Origin: Acridotheres tristis
Taxonomy: Eukaryota > Chordata > Aves > Passeriformes > Sturnidae
Direction of reading: 5' to 3'
NCBI GenBank assembly: GCA_037013685.1
Contig: CM072889.1
Span: 6,829,976 to 6,893,975, forward strand
Length of the DNA stretch: 64,000 bases
Below are positions 13,070-27,507 of the stretch, one piece after another. The notes under the pieces were generated by a model. It did not search any database. It had not been told where the DNA came from and saw only the letters and a program-made list of their open reading frames with translations. Position 1 is the stretch's first letter. Every line of letters begins with the position of its first letter. The translations under genes were made by a program, and so were the position numbers.

Positions 13070-16000
13070 AGGAAATACCTCTCCTAGCATGCAGTTTCAT
13101 ATTCTGAAATTTAGAATGTAAGTGCTATGTTAATGATGGTATAACTAATTTAGATGGAGAAAATTGGTCAATGGGGGACATTTGTATTCTGCCCACTAGT
13201 AAGAGAAAGCTTGAACTTCTTAGAAAGGCTACAAGTAGAATTACTGGTATCCATTCCTTCTCCATATTGGTGATGTTACCATGCTGGTTCCCTGCATACA
13301 GGTATAGATTTATGCAGATTAATTTGGTATAGTACAGTGAACTGACACAATGATATATATTTTAGAATTACTTCCTAGCACAGCCTAATGGCTGGAATCA
13401 AATAAAACATAAAAGTAGATTTATATAGATTGCTGTATAAACCAAATAAAGCTTTATGTTACCTGGCATTGGTAATGGAAGCTTTTCCTGCAAATAATAT
13501 AGAAGTTTTACATGTAATATTTTCCTTATTTCAATGAGAGTAAAGCAACAAAAAAGAAGAAAAGAAATAAACAAGTGTATCGGGCTTAGCTACCATTAAA
13601 CATCATTAACTACAATTTTGCCTGACAAGTTCTCTCATCTGGTGATGGGTGAAATGGGAGAAAAGTAGACTGAACAATTGCACGAACCCAAATGAAATAT
13701 GCCCTTGTATTCTAAGTGTGCACAGTTCAGTCAGTTAAAATAGAGCAATTTATTATGCTTTAGCAGCTTGAGCTTAATCTAGTTTTAAATAGATTTTTTT
13801 TTATTTTAACTTCTTGCTGAGATTTAACTGGTTTGAGAAGACACATGATATAGTGCTACACAGTCTCTGCTCTTTCTCTCTCTCTAGTTTACTTTGAAAT
13901 AACTTTAATAGAGTGCTACTGATGAAAATAGCTCACAGGAAATGTAGATAAGCCTTTACACAACAGTGAATATATTTGTTTTGTTTGAAATGAGTGGATA
14001 AAGGCTTAATGGAAGAGACAAATACAGAGCGTGGGGAGAAGGGAGCTGGGTATAGCAGGCAGAGTGGTCTGCAGCCACCTCCTGGAGATCTGAGGACTCT
14101 TCCCTGGCAGTGGTGGCTGCCCAGGGCTTCCCATTTCCAGAAGCTACCCAAGGTTAATAACTCTCAGCATTTTGGGCCAGCCTATCAAATTTCTTACTGG
14201 TCAGTTTTTAATATCAAACTGCTACTATGAACCACAGTGAGCTACTTTGCCATATTGGCCACCCGTTGTCAAAATAGGTTGGAATGTTTATCAAAATCTC
14301 CTCACATAATATAGGCAAAGCTCTCACCTGTCTGCATACCAAGCGTGCTCTGCTGTTCCTCAAGGCAGGTAGTATGTGACCTTTACTGAGTGGAATATTT
14401 TGACTGTAGACATTTTGTTTGATATTATGCTGTAGTTTTCCACTTACTGATTAGATCCCTCAGCCTTTGTGGGTTTTCAGAAGTACTTCTGTAATTACAC
14501 CAGCAGTGATAAATACTTTCTTGAAATCTTGCTTGAAGAAATTTAGCTAAGTCCCTTTGCATGTGGGAGGAAACAAGGATCCGACTTGGTGTTTGCAGTG
14601 TTGATTGATAGAAGCAGCTATGCCAGATACACACAGAGCTGTGTGTTTATATCAGATCCCACAGGGATGGGAGAGGGCCATGTCTGCAGGGAACTGCGTG
14701 TGTGTAGGAAGTTCAACCACTAAGTTACACTTAATTCTTGGTGTAAAGGGTACTCTGGCTGGCATGGGCTGCCCTAACATTGGGAAGATGGATCCTTTCA
14801 CCTTCAGGTTACCAGTTCAAATTCAAAGCAGATTTGTAGGAAACAAAGGTCATCACACTCTCAGAGCTATTCAATGTCTGTGTGAAATGAAGTTCTCCCG
14901 TAGAGTCTAATGGACATGTGTCCAAAGCCAGGAGCTGTAATGCTAATTGGCACTCTTGATAGTGGTGGCATAGAGGCCAAGGGCTGAATGGGCATAGAGG
15001 CAGAATTTCCTCTCCTTGTGCAGAGCTGGGTTAAAGCCCAGTAGGGTGTTTGTGTTACTGCTGCACATTATATGAATGTTTTCTGCATTGAGAAGGGACT
15101 GCAAACTTCAAAAGCATTCATGGAGTCTTAAGGCTTCCAAAAAGCCCTAAGCTAACTTTTTTTAATTTAGACAAAAAAAGAAGTTGCCAGCAATGTTTGT
15201 TGAGCTGAACCTTTGAGGTGTCTTGAATAAAAAAAGGAGGGAGAAAAGTGATTTAATTAAAAGTCAGAGAATACTAGGAAAATCAGTAGAGAGAGAGACT
15301 GTGTGTACTGTTTCTTCCCTTGAATGACTCTTTAAACAGAACCAGATTCTCTGGTCTTTAAAATGTTTTTTTCCTAGAAGAAATTTGCTGTTTCCATTAA
15401 AAAAAACAAAAAAAACCATCAAAAAAACCCACCAACTGCCAACACCCCTCATCCGCTGCTGCCTACAGCAGCTCCATGACCATCACCATGAGTATATATT
15501 GTGATCAAAGACCATATATTGCTAAAACTTCTTGATGGAACGAGTTTTAATTTGGTTTACAGAAAGCTTTAGGGGATATGGCTCTCTACAAATTAGACCA
15601 CAGGAGCTATAAAATGAAGGATGTCCTCTCTAATTAGAAACAGTGGAGTAGTCTGGTGTTCTTCCTAGTTGTAGCCTCGTGGGTACTCTCTCACAAGTGA
15701 ACTCTGGGCAAGATGCCTCTCTAGTAACTGTTATCTCTCTTTTTATGGGAGTCTATTGTTATCTGATTTTATGTCTCCATTTCTGTACACTCCTCTCCAT
15801 GTAGTTGTAATCATTTCTTCACACAGTTTTGAATGACTAGTGCAAAACAAAAGTTCATATGTTGCTCAGTGATTGGTCACCACTACCAAACTCACTTATT
15901 TTAAATACCAGGAAATTATTTTCAGACTTAGGTGAATGTAAAAGTCAGCTTAGTGGGCTCTTTTTGCAGGATGCAGCTCTACCAATTTTGTTTTTCATAC

Positions 16001-18403
16001 CTCTTCTGGTGAAGTTAAATGAGGGTTAAGGAAAGGCATATAGATAGACTGAAATAAATTATGCTTTATGGTAATCTGATTCAATTTTCTAGACACATAC
16101 TTTAGCAAGAGAGCATTCATCAAACTGGGAACCAAGATTTTGGACAAAAAAATAACATTACTTAACTGGCTAGGAAAAAAATGGTGCCTGAAAATCTAAT
16201 AGTGGGATGTCTACAGCTTGTCATGTATGCCAAATGATAAAACCAGATTTAAGCTTAAATGCAAAAGGGTGTTAGGCATAAGTGGATAACAGTTAAAAAT
16301 CAGCTAAAAATGTATTTCCGAAGGGCATATGACACAGGGCATCGGTGTGGAGCTGAGCTGGGAGGTATTCAGGGGCTGTGCTGAGGCAGCTATAATTTGA
16401 CATTTTTAATTGTCAGTAACAGAGGACATCCAGGCTCTTAATTCATCAACATTTTTTCATGTAGACTCACATGGAGTGGGATCAATGCCTGGTCCAATGA
16501 AAGCTTTAATTTACTTGTGGCATATTGTTTCCTCTAGGAGCTCTTGTAGATCAATCTGAGAACAATTACTAGGTGAATAAAAGAGGGGGGGAAAGTCAAG
16601 TATTACTCTGGAATGTAAGTAAAAAATGGAAATTTAGAATTAGTAAAAATATTTATTTTGCTGGCCATCGTGGGGTATTACTGAAAGGAAAGGGCTGTAT
16701 TTTTAAGTGTGATTGCTGTTTAGATTTTGTCAGAATATATAACTGAACATGCCTCATGACCGTCTTACTTTCATGTAGTATTTCATCCTCCAGCTTTGTG
16801 AGGAACTTTTTGCCAAGAGAACTCACTGGAGACTGAGTGACAGATCAGGCTGTTGTCCCACATTCCCTTTCTACTAAATCACAGTTTTCTTTAGAGGGAA
16901 GGTGGCTATTGTGAAGCTGTCAAACTGAGGAAAGTTAAATGGGCTGAAGTGAAGGCTCCTGCTAACAATAGCAGCTATCTCTGTCAAATGAAAGCTCAGC
17001 AGACAGTTACAAGGCAATTCGGCACCGATGGGTGGTCGATTAAAAACAACAAAAGACAAGATGAATGAAAGGGGAAAATCCCTATTACTTTGTGGAAGGA
17101 GCTAGGGGAAAATCAAAAATAAAATTAAAAGCTCACCTCACCCAACCTCATAGCAATTGGAACAGACTTGTAGTTAGCATGACCTTCATCATCTCAGATA
17201 TGGCACAATAAAATTGATAAGATTATTTTCTCTTCAAGCAGTGCTGAGGTATTTTCATTGGCAGAAGTCTGGAAAAGTAAAATAAATGCAGAGTTCAAGG
17301 CAGTTGAAAAACTACTGAATCTGATAACAGCTGGAACATAGTGCCACCAGGAAAAACAGCTAAGTTTTGTGCTAAAAAATTATGACTTGATCATTTTTAT
17401 AGTTTCATTTCTGAGATTTTGAAGGTTACCCTATAGACAACTAGAAGAGGATTAGAGAGAAATTATCTTTGAGCTCAAGGGAGCACCAATTTAAATTGGA
17501 TTTGAGATATAACTTTTGCATTAGCTTAGGAGATGAAAGGTGGTGGTGGTCCCTGATAGTTATCCAACCGCCTAACCATATGTATCAACTGGATTAGTCT
17601 GTAGATTAGCAGCTCGTGCACCAAGTGCAAGGTGAATTGTGCAATTTCCTCTTCGTGGGACTTGTCCTTTTTCAACTGAAGTAACATCAAAACCCCATCC
17701 AATGTGGGGAGGGCTTTGCAGCTTGCCAGTCAGGCATAAGGTGAATATACACACATGTTCCTCAGAAGATAATTGTCACTAAGATTTACACTTGTTAAGG
17801 GCAGCTGTGTAGAGTAAGATGAGAAACTACAAAAGAATAGTCTTAGGAAAAAAAAGGTGTGTTACGTCCTTATAACTATGCTGATACAAAATCAAGTTTT
17901 GAGATTTGATTGGAGGCAAGCACCTAGACTCACTCAGAACCTATGAAATTCCCATTTATTTTCTCACAATTTAAATGTTAGGATAAAGAGGCCAGGAAAA
18001 ACAAATAGGTTTTTACACAGCCTACAGTTAGGACTACGGCTCCTGCCAACCGTGGAGCCAGGGTTCAAAGAAACTCTGAAAAAGTATTGTAATGAAGAAT
18101 TTGGGAAGACATATGTGCTTCATGAGCATAACGAATCAGTTTTTCATTCCAACTGTATTAGGGAAAATAGTAGTAGCAAATAATTCCATCGAACAACATC
18201 TTCTGACAAGATGTAGACCTGTATGTACCATGGACCTGATCCAGTCTGACAATTTTGGCATATTATTATTCTATTATTTGTCTTTGTAAAGTCATGATAT
18301 CATTAGACTTTTCCAATTAAATTTAGTCTGCATCATCCCTAAGTTTTGCCCTTTGAAGAAAACACTGAGCATACATTTATCAATTTCATGTGCTAATTTT
18401 CTT

Positions 18404-18453
18404 GTTTATTTGTCTGATAATAACGTTGGTTTATTTGTGTGAAAATAACGTTG
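18404..18453 (+). repeat. 25-bp tandem duplication
   Basis: The unit gtttatttgt..ga.aataacgttg occurs twice head to tail with about three differences. Confidence 0.85.
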
Positions 18454-18744
18454 AGGTATTTAAGTCATGGACAAAGAAACCAAGTGCCAGACATGATATA
18501 AATGGTCAAAAAGAAAGGCAAAAAAATGGTAGTCTGGAATTTTCTTTTTTATAATGTTTTTAGCACTGAGGACCATATTTTGCAGTTTTTCTCAATGGTA
18601 ACATGTATTTCATCTCATAATTAATTTGGTATAAAAATAATATTAACCTGCCTTTCAGAGAATCAACCACAATGCTCCTCAAAGGCTTTGTGGTAAAGGA
18701 AGGCCAGGGTGGTCTCAAGATGAATTTGGAAGAAAGATATTAAA

Positions 18745-19003
18745 GAAGAGAGGACAAGGGACAGTAGGCACAAACTGAAACACAGAAAGTTCCATCTGAA
18801 AAGGAGGAGAAACTTCTTTAGGTGTGAGAGTGACCGAACACTGGAACAGACTGCCCAGAGAGGTTGTGGAGTCTCCCTCACTGGAGATATTCAACACCTG
18901 TTTGCATGTGATCCTGTGCAACCTGCTCTGGGTGAACCTGCTTTGGTAGGGCCGTTGAGCTAGATGATCTCCAGAGGTACCTTCCCACCCCAGCCATTCT
19001 GTA
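18745..19003 (+). mobile_element. CR1 LINE 3' end, sense
   Basis: The segment reads as the avian CR1 3' end: GAGAGGACAAGGGACAG, CACTGGAACAGACTGCCCAG, GTGGAGTCTCC, CAACCTGCTCTGGGTGAACC, GATGATCTCCAGAGGTACC, ending CCATTCTGTA. It is 5'-truncated, as nearly all CR1 copies are, and clearly old from its mismatches. The short - strand open frames across it have no coding meaning. Confidence 0.9.
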
Positions 19004-22000
19004 GTTGGACATAAATAGTGTCTGTGAGTATCGCTAATGTAGCCATTTAAACTAACTCTTAGTGTTCCTTTCTTGGTTCTTCACAGCTTCATTCTTCCAA
19101 CACTGTAGGGGGCTCTGCAAGCACAAATTAGCAGAGAGCTCAAAAGCAACCTGGGCTTCCTAGGGACTGTAAAGATTGGAGGGAGTGTGTACCCAGGGTG
19201 TGTGTGGCTGTGGGGAAACGCTGGCTTCTCCAGAGTTCCACCATTTGCAGTGATACTGAAAACAATATCCTGAGTTTTCAGGACAAAGAACAGTTTAATC
19301 AAGTGGCACAATTTATAGGGTAAGCAAATTTTCAGTAAGAGCTAATTGTAACAGAAAACTTGTGTAACATGCACAGAAGGCACTGTTAAATTACTTCAGC
19401 ACTGTAATTCAAAATGCTGAGGAAAATTCTCCTGTATTATAGTCAGAGCAAGATTGAATCTGTAGCCAAGTACATCGATGTAAATGTTCAGCTGCCTGGG
19501 GAAATACAAGTCTTACCCTGTTGCTTAGGGGAAAACGTGTGCAGACATGGTGGAGCCCCTTATGAAACAGTCCTCGTTTTGTTAAAACAATAGGATCAAA
19601 TTTTCAATCAGGTTATCTAGCATATTGCATTCTTCAAGCTTGCCAAGCAAAGAGAACTATCAACATGAAGATGGATATATTTTTACAGAATTAATGATGT
19701 ATGAAATCTGGAAGTGGAAACATACATTTTCATTTTATCCTCTAATTTTTCTTTCTACATTATATGTGAAAGGAAAATCTTGGAAGTGTTTGCAGTTATT
19801 CATATCTGTTTATCTTAGAGTGATTATCAGAGCAAACAGTGTCAGGCATTGTGTTTGGATCTGAGCCTGAAAAATAGTGCTTGCAGGAGCAAGGATTATT
19901 TGCATGAGTCAGTGTTTTCAGCACTGTGCTTGGTACTTGATTTCTCTCATGCATATGCAGTGCCTTATAAATCATCCTCATCCAAAATTATTTAAGTTTG
20001 GTTTTTTTTTTCATTTATCTGATCTATTTATATTAGTTTTAGTCTTGCTTGGTTTTATCCCCTATATTTACAATAATTTTTAGTACTGCTTGGATTCATC
20101 TGTTTATACATTTTTAGACTGATCAACAGAATGTTCATTTAGGGATAGAAGTGAACAGTCTTACTGAAGATTCATTTGTCTTTGGAAAGTCTGTATGAGA
20201 TCTGTGGGATAGCCGTGCATTCTTGATGTAGGATTTTGCAGGTACAAAAGTGTCTTTAAAAACTGCTCACAGATTAGGGCAGTGAAAATGAAGCTCACCT
20301 TCCCCAAGATCACCTTATCTTTGCTTTCTGTGGGGATTTTTGCTAATGATCATCCTTGAGCTACCCTCTGTACCAGGCATGGTCCAGAAGTATTTTTTGT
20401 AGAGGTGTAGTGCCTTTGCAGCCCTGAAAGTCCTGGTCAGTTCTCCCATGCAAACAGAAGCCCCTGGTACTTGGATATCTTTCCCGTGGCCGACCCCTGC
20501 TCTTTATTCACTGTGAACCATCAGCAGGCCAGTACAGAGGACTTGGATTCCTGCTTGGAATACTTCTTTGGTTATGCACACTCTTGAAAATCTGTAAGCC
20601 AGGCATTAATCCTACAGTGTTCTTTAAAAATTTGATGTGGCAAATTTTGCTTTGCTCCATATGCACAAAGACTGGTTCTGAAGCTAAAGCTCCCATTCTC
20701 CATAACATCACTGAAAGCCAGGTAATGACTGCGCTGTGTTGCCTTTTCAGTAGCTCCATCTGGAAGATCCCCTTCTACCAGTCTTCATGAAACATCTTGA
20801 GTTTTTATTTTGAACAAGTAAAGAATTCCTTTACAGTTTTATTAAGTTGTTCTTCATTTGCACAGAAATGAAGAAGCCAGACCCACTTACAGGGTCATAT
20901 GCACTGTAGAACATTGGATAGATGAGCCAGTCCTGTGTTATTTTGTTCTTTGTTAAACAAATTTCTTTAATATATTTCCTGGTATGATTTTTTAAAGTCA
21001 CCTTTGCAAGTTGTGGCAGAATTATCAATCATTGTTTAACTGTGTGCTAAGTTCCTATAGCCTTTGTGTGTAAATATGACAACTGAAGGCTTGTTTACCA
21101 GAGCAAATAGTGGTGCTCTGGGTAGGAGACAGTTTTAATCAAATATGGTTGGAGTAAGCAGGTGTTTTTCATCTGGAATGTATTGGAAATGAGTATGTAT
21201 CACAGAAATGGCTCTTGGACTACATGTTGCTCTTGACAAATAGAAGAACCCAAAATTATATCAGCCATTGCAGTTTATCAGAGGGAAAATAGTAAAAGCT
21301 TTGTGCACACTGTCAGAATTGAATACACTAAAAAGAAGTGGGTACTCATTTTTATTCTTCATAAACTGTAAGAATGCACATTTTATACTGGTATTTTTGG
21401 AATCAATTAGTCACTCCCTGTGCTTTTCCTGCACCCATACTTTTCTTTGTTCTTGTCTCTCTCTCTTTTTCTCCCTCTTTTCACTTCAATGATACATCAC
21501 ACTCTGAACTTGCCAAACAGAGATGTGTGTTGTACTTGAAGAGTTGCGGGGAAGTGAGGGAGACACAAAGATGAAGGAGATTGAGCTTTTCTGAGGCAGA
21601 AGGCAAACCCGGTGGTGTGAGTATTATTAAGGCAAAAATACCAACTCACCAGCTTGAAACAAAATGATACTGCTCTCTGTGATTTTGACCCAGTTCTGAT
21701 CCCATTCTGTTGGACACATTGTTTGCAAGCAGAATTAAACTCAGTAGATAGGTGAAGTTATTGGATATACCAGAGTATTATTTGTTCTAAACATACCAAT
21801 TTCCATAAAATTTGGTAGCAGGTTTCTCCCTCCTCCCAAAGTTCTTGTCTCAGCTTTAATGAAACACAAAATGCCTGTCAACAGAGCAGTAGTTATAATG
21901 CACTTAGCAACTTAATTTTTTGGTTGCCTTGAAGAGCTTTTTATACATAGACATTAATGGATGGCTGGATAAAGAAATTCTTCTACAGAAAGAATTAATT

Positions 22001-23297
22001 TTGCTTAATCCTTTTGAAATTAAGAGATGATACGGAGAGGTGGGTAATGAAGTGCACTCTCTAATTGTAAGGTACCTAATAGAAAGCCACAGGGGTTACT
22101 TCTCTGTCTCCAGCTGTAATTACACTAATTACTGATATGGTGCCAGGAACACTAAGGCAAGCTGCATGTGACAACACTCAGTGGGGTGTGTCCTAGCAAG
22201 CTATTGTTCTCCATCACTGGCCAGGAGGAGGCTGACCATGTCAGCAGGATAGAGTGCCTTTCCTGTGGCAGGGAAGAGAACAGGCACCTCTATTGCTCAC
22301 AGGTTGTTTTGCAGTGCAGACACAAAACTTGACTTCAGTCCATTCTAAGGGGAGGTGATTTAAGGCCATAGGCTGAGGAGTTGATCTATACCTTAAACAA
22401 ATCAGCCTTATTCAGGCCATTGAAACTGCTTTAATGAGCAGAAGTTACTTCTGTGAGTAACAGTTTGCAAGACTGACTTCATCATTGACAAAAATGTAAT
22501 GAAAGAAAATGGTGGATGAAGAGAAGGGAAAATTAATAAATTATATTTAAGTATGTATAAAATTGCTGGACAAGTGGTCCTGACTATTAAGGTAAATGGT
22601 GCTTGTAAATTCCATTTAATCTTCTGAGATTTTCTTTTACCATAACTCTTACAGTATCTCAGAGGAAATAATGTAAGGATGACTTGCACATTTCAGCAAA
22701 AGAATGAATATAAGGTTTCAAGATTTATTGATGGAGTGTTTTTAAACAAAATATCTTCTTTTTTCCTTTGGAATTGCTCTACCATTTATTTTCATTTCCT
22801 CAGTTTTTTGTTCACTGTATTATGAACTTCTCTCGGGAAATCTATTGTTAGATATTTTCACACACATAGGCCCCCTTCTTCCCCCTTGATAAATGATAAA
22901 ATTGTGCTCCAGTATGTGCAACACATTCTTGAAATACATCTTAATTCCATTATGCAGTTTGTCATTTGCATGATACCTTTTGAGTTACCACTTTTGGAGA
23001 AGCCTTATATACTACAGAGAAATGCATTGGAAACTGAAAAACAAGTTGGGTATGAAGTCCATAGGGTAAGCCAGCACACATTATGTTAAACTGATGGCCT
23101 TATTTCCATGCAAGTTCAGGGGCAGAAAAAGTTGCATCTCAGTTCTAGTCACTGTTTGCATGGACCGTGTTCCCTCTGTAGGAATATTGCTGCAGACAGG
23201 AGTGACAAGGGCTTCATAACTCATGCTGCAGTATACGACTTTTTTCCACGCCAAAGATATTTACTAGATCCCTGCCTTTTCTGGATTAAGTCTTAAT

Positions 23298-23319
23298 AAG
23301 TTTCAAAAGTTTGAAACTT
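23298..23319. repeat. Perfect inverted repeat, 10-bp arms
   Basis: AAGTTTCAAA and TTTGAAACTT are separated by AG. Confidence 0.95.
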
Positions 23320-24102
23320 GCTATAACAGCCTGAGCTCTCTCTTTAATATCAAATGAAATAACTATATAACAATAACTAGTTGTAGCATAGAAATCTTAG
23401 AAATATATTCCCATTTTGCCAGCGACAAACCTGGCAAGAAAAGAATGGCATGTCTGTATGTCTGGTTAACACCACTGCCTGTCCTTCTTCCTGCAGAATC
23501 AACACTTATGTTTGCTGTGATATGACTCAGATGGGATATGCATTTTGTACAGATGTAGTTTGACATGAGACAGTTAATTTTTTGGGCAGCTCAGGATTAG
23601 GGAATTGCCCAGTATTCCCTTGGCTGTCTGTTTGCAGCACCCTCTTCCCTTTCCTCCATCCATTTCATTCCCACAGGGCTTCTTTTCATTGGAGTGAGAC
23701 CCAGTGCAGTGGTGAACTGATCCCAGAGAAAATTAGACATGCAGAGCCTTATCCTATCCATGCTTCCTTTTAAACACTTCCCCCTTAAGGAAGCTGTATC
23801 ACCAAACATGTTACTATAAACACAGCAGACTCTCATCCCAGCCGTCCACAACCCAAACAGGAAGAAATGTATAGCATGTGCAGACATCTATCAGCAATCA
23901 AGACCTTATTCATTTGTTAAAAGCATTTAAATACATTATACATTAAACCAAAAAAAGGATACAGTGAAAATCCTTCTTTAAGAAGTATAGAGTCTTCTGT
24001 AAAAGTGGCAGTGCTTTTTTGCAGTGAATTAATTATCTCATGTCTCCTAATCAAATCCTCACCTTCTTGTTGACAGGATCCCAAATCAGCAGGTCTGTTG
24101 TG

Positions 24103-24145
24103 CACAAAACATCCACTGAAAAAAGTCACACAAAACATCCACTGA
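24103..24145 (+). repeat. 26-bp-period tandem duplication
   Basis: The 17-mer cacaaaacatccactga occurs exactly twice, 26 bp apart. Confidence 0.95.
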
Positions 24146-26393
24146 CCTCAGAAGTCAGGATGGGCTACAAGTCTCCTTTCAGTGTTCATGTTCTTACTAT
24201 TTCTAGTGTGACTTTTACAGAACCCATCCTAATAAAGCCCTTATTCAACCATTTGTCTAGCTAAATTTGTAATGTAGGAACAATCTGCTTTGGGAGCAAA
24301 TTCATCCCTGGAGGAAGTGGGTATTGTAGTCAGTCAATGAGATATCCCTTGCTTACACCACAGATAACTATGTTGCTTTGTCCCAACATTCCTGCTTTGC
24401 AATAATTTCACATTCCAAATTATAAACCTCTGAAAATTGTAGATTATAATAAATGTGCTGACGCAACTTCAGCTGTTATAGTAAATGGAATTGCTCTAAT
24501 AATGAAATAAAAAAATCCTACTTAATCCTATTCTTTGCCTAAAGTGGTGTTTTGCATTAGCTATGAATGAAAAGACAAACAAGTACATGTATATTCAATA
24601 ATGTCAGCTGGGTCAGAGAAGAATAGGAAATAAAATGAATTCGTAACACCCCTGGAGGTAGCTTTCTGATACAGGCAGTTTTCTCTTTGATTTGTCCTCA
24701 TTGGCAGTATTCATTGTATTTTTAACATAGTCTCCAAATTGGCCTTTATTAATAGCTGTCCTGACCTTAATAACAAATATATTCTGTAATCTGCAGTCCG
24801 GGTGCTTCTGAGGTGAACAATTACATAGAGCAGAATAGATCATATTGGTATTTAGAGGGACCTCTCACTCAAGAGTGCCTAATTTCACATTCAGACCATC
24901 CAGACAGTGTTTTGGAGAGCTGTAGATACAGAGCTCTTCTGTCTCAGACCTTTGAAGCTAAAATACCTTTCTAGATTTGATAGTGAAATAGTTACCTTGA
25001 ATTAAGGTTGCCGGCAATCTTAAAAGTCCTTATTGGGGTTTGAGTGCAATCAGATGATACTTGCTTATAAATGAGAGTTAATAGAAACATTAAAGAGAAC
25101 AAGCTACTGTGACCCCTGTCTTCGGAATATTAAGCACATTTTAAAATTGCGGAACACCATCTAGTCCTCTGCATTCTGTAAAATACTACTTTTTCTTACC
25201 AGTAGTCTCTGGGAGCAGGTTATGTGAAATGTTCAGCATTTTACATTTGCGTGTACTGTGTATTTTTAATTTATTTCCTTGCTTCTCTGGCTACCATATA
25301 TTTCTGGTTGATACTCAGTTTCTCTTCAATTATTCCATCTGCCAGAAGAATGTGATGCATTTTAGAAGCTGGTTGGTTTAGCTGTTTAAGCTTTGAGTTT
25401 TGAAACTGAATGGCATGACATATTCTTCATTTAGCAGAAGGAGCTAAGAAGAATTGTATACTCCAAGTGATAAGCTTTGAACTGCTAAAGAAATGCCAAA
25501 ATCCAGTTTTTTCCTCTCTGCAGTTGCTAAACATCTATTAGTATCTTGAAGGGAACTTTTAAGTACTGCAAATTTAGTTTCTCTGAAACCAACTCTAACA
25601 GTTGTCCTTCCTACTAGTAATGTTTTATATCAATTTTATATTTTTCAATATTCAGTAAACGTCTTGCACTTAATGTGCTTGTTAGAAAGTATCTGCAGTA
25701 TAAGCTGTATGAGGACAGTTATTAATCAGCTATTTCAGATGGCTGTAGGGTTAGTTTAGTAAGTGTATCCATTTATCTTTTTTATGTTTTCTTCTTCGTT
25801 CTTTCCATTTATCCAATATGGAATTACTTTTGTCCTTTTTGGTTTATTTCTACCAGGGTATGTCAAAAAGGAATTAAACACGTAACAAACAAAAAGGAAC
25901 CAAAACCCAAACCCAAAAGAACCCAAAACTCAAACCACCCAATAGCTGAAAGAAAAAAAACATACCACCCTTTGGGTTTCATTCATGAAAAGATCTTTGC
26001 CTTATATCCACTTAAATCTGCATTTAAAAAATAACAATAGAATGCATTATCTAGCAGTGATTCTTTAAAGCAGTGGATAATTTACACATTAAAGTGAAAT
26101 GTAGGTTTCTAAATAGGAGTGTAGGATTGAATTAGGATTAAGAGTCAGAATGATACAGTCCTGTATGAAAATGGTCTCGGTTTCCTGGGGATATTGTCCT
26201 TCTGGTGTAATGAGACTTGCAGATAACAATCAGGGACTGTGGATAGATCAAGGCACAGTGATACACTGAGAATGGTACAGCAAGTAATGGCTCTGGGGAA
26301 ACAAATATGTCTGCTAGATAAACAGCATTAAAAGTTTCTTTCATCACCAAAGTCTAGGCCCCTAAAGATTAATAATTACTGAAAAATTGAGTA

Positions 26394-27507
26394 TTGGGCT
26401 TGAATCGCAAGGTTTTGGTAGCAAGGGGGCTGCAGAGGTGGCTTCTGTGAGAAGCTTCCAGAAGCTTCCTCCATTTCCAGGAGAGCTAATGCCAACCTCC
26501 AGGATGGACCTGCCACCAGCCTAGGGTGAGCCCAACAGTGACAGTGGCAGTACCTCTGGCATAACAGATTTTGGAAAGGAAAAGAATTGCTGTGCAACAG
26601 CATGTAGAAGAGAGGAGTGGGAGTATGTGAGAGGAACAGCCCTGCAGACACCCAGGTCAGTGCAGAAGGAGGGGCAGGAGGTGCTCCAGGTGCTGGAGCA
26701 GAGGTTCTCCTGCAGCCCCTGGTGCTGCCCATGGAGAGGCAGCTGTGTCCCTGCAGCACATGGGGATCCATGGGGAGCAGAGATCCAGCTGCAGCCTGGG
26801 GAGGAATCCACACCAGAGCAGGGGATGCTCAAAGGAGGCTGTGACCCCGTGGGAAGCCTCTGCTGGCAGAACCTGTGTCCCTGTAGAGAGAGAAGCCCAC
26901 ACTGGAGCAGGTTTTCTGCCAGGACTTGTGACACCATGGGGGACCCACACTGGAGCATCCTGTGCCTGGAGAATGTACCCACGGAAGGGATGCACTCTGG
27001 GATGGTTCCTGAAGAACTGCAGGCTGTAGGAAGGACTCAAATTGAACAAGTTCATGAGTGGCTGGTTTTTGCCGGCAGGACTCCATGCTGGAAGAAGAAG
27101 GGAAGTGTGAGAGGAGTCCTTCTCCTGAAGAGGAAGAACCTGCAGAGACAATGTGCAATTATGACCATAATCCCCATTCCCCATCCCCCTGCACTACTGT
27201 GAGAGGGGAGGCCGAGAAAATTGTCAGTGAAGTCCAGCCCAGAAAGAAGGGAAGGGGTGGGGGGAAGGTGTTTTATCATTTGGTTTTATTTCTCATTGTC
27301 CTACTCTGATTTCATTGACAATACTTCTAATTGATTTCCCAAATCAAGTGTTTTGCCCATGACAGTAATTGCTGCGTAATGTCTCCCTGTCCTTTTGTCG
27401 ACCCACAAACCTTCTGTTACATTTTCTCTCTCCTACCCAGATGAAGAGAGGAGAGCTAGAGCAGCTTTGGTGGGCACTTGGCATCCAGACAAGATCAACG
27501 CCCCACA
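26394..27507 (+). mobile_element. Solo LTR of an avian ERVL-type endogenous retrovirus, sense to AFF2
   Basis: About 1.1 kb of GC-rich sequence starts near TTGGGCTTGAATCGCAAGG and ends GATCAACGCCCCACA. It contains serial near-repeats of 'CACACTGGAGCAGG', 'ATGCTGCCC..' type phrases and a 3' part with TTTTGCCCATGACAGTAATTG and CTTTGGTGGGCACTTGGC. These phrases are characteristic of a very common avian ERVL LTR (recalled). The family's AATAAA region reads as a mutated aatact near 27320. No internal retroviral sequence adjoins it and no clear target duplication remains, so it is an old solo LTR. It ends about 1.2 kb before exon A. Long open frames inside it are compositional. Confidence 0.8.

Larger units (their letters stand above)
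1..18744. other. Intron-like AT-rich sequence, no gene recognised
   Basis: I read this as the far part of the AFF2 intron upstream of exon A. Open frames are short, unordered and without recognisable domains. It holds homopolymer runs, an A/C-rich run at 15399-15428, two hairpin-forming repeats (10927-11004, 13046-13069) and a GC-rich patch at 8096-8525. No transposon was recognised by eye; ancient ones would be missed. Confidence 0.6.
19004..26393. other. Intron-like sequence, no gene recognised
   Basis: Between the CR1 fragment and the ERVL-type LTR there is AT-rich unique-looking sequence. The only structures I can point to are a perfect inverted repeat (23298-23319), a 26-bp tandem duplication (24103-24145) and an A/C-rich simple stretch near 25880-25965. 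Confidence 0.6.

Noticed and set aside
26376..27309. Cluster of open frames up to 191 codons on both strands
   Set aside because: All lie in the GC-rich solo LTR and overlap one another. Composition and repeated phrases explain them.
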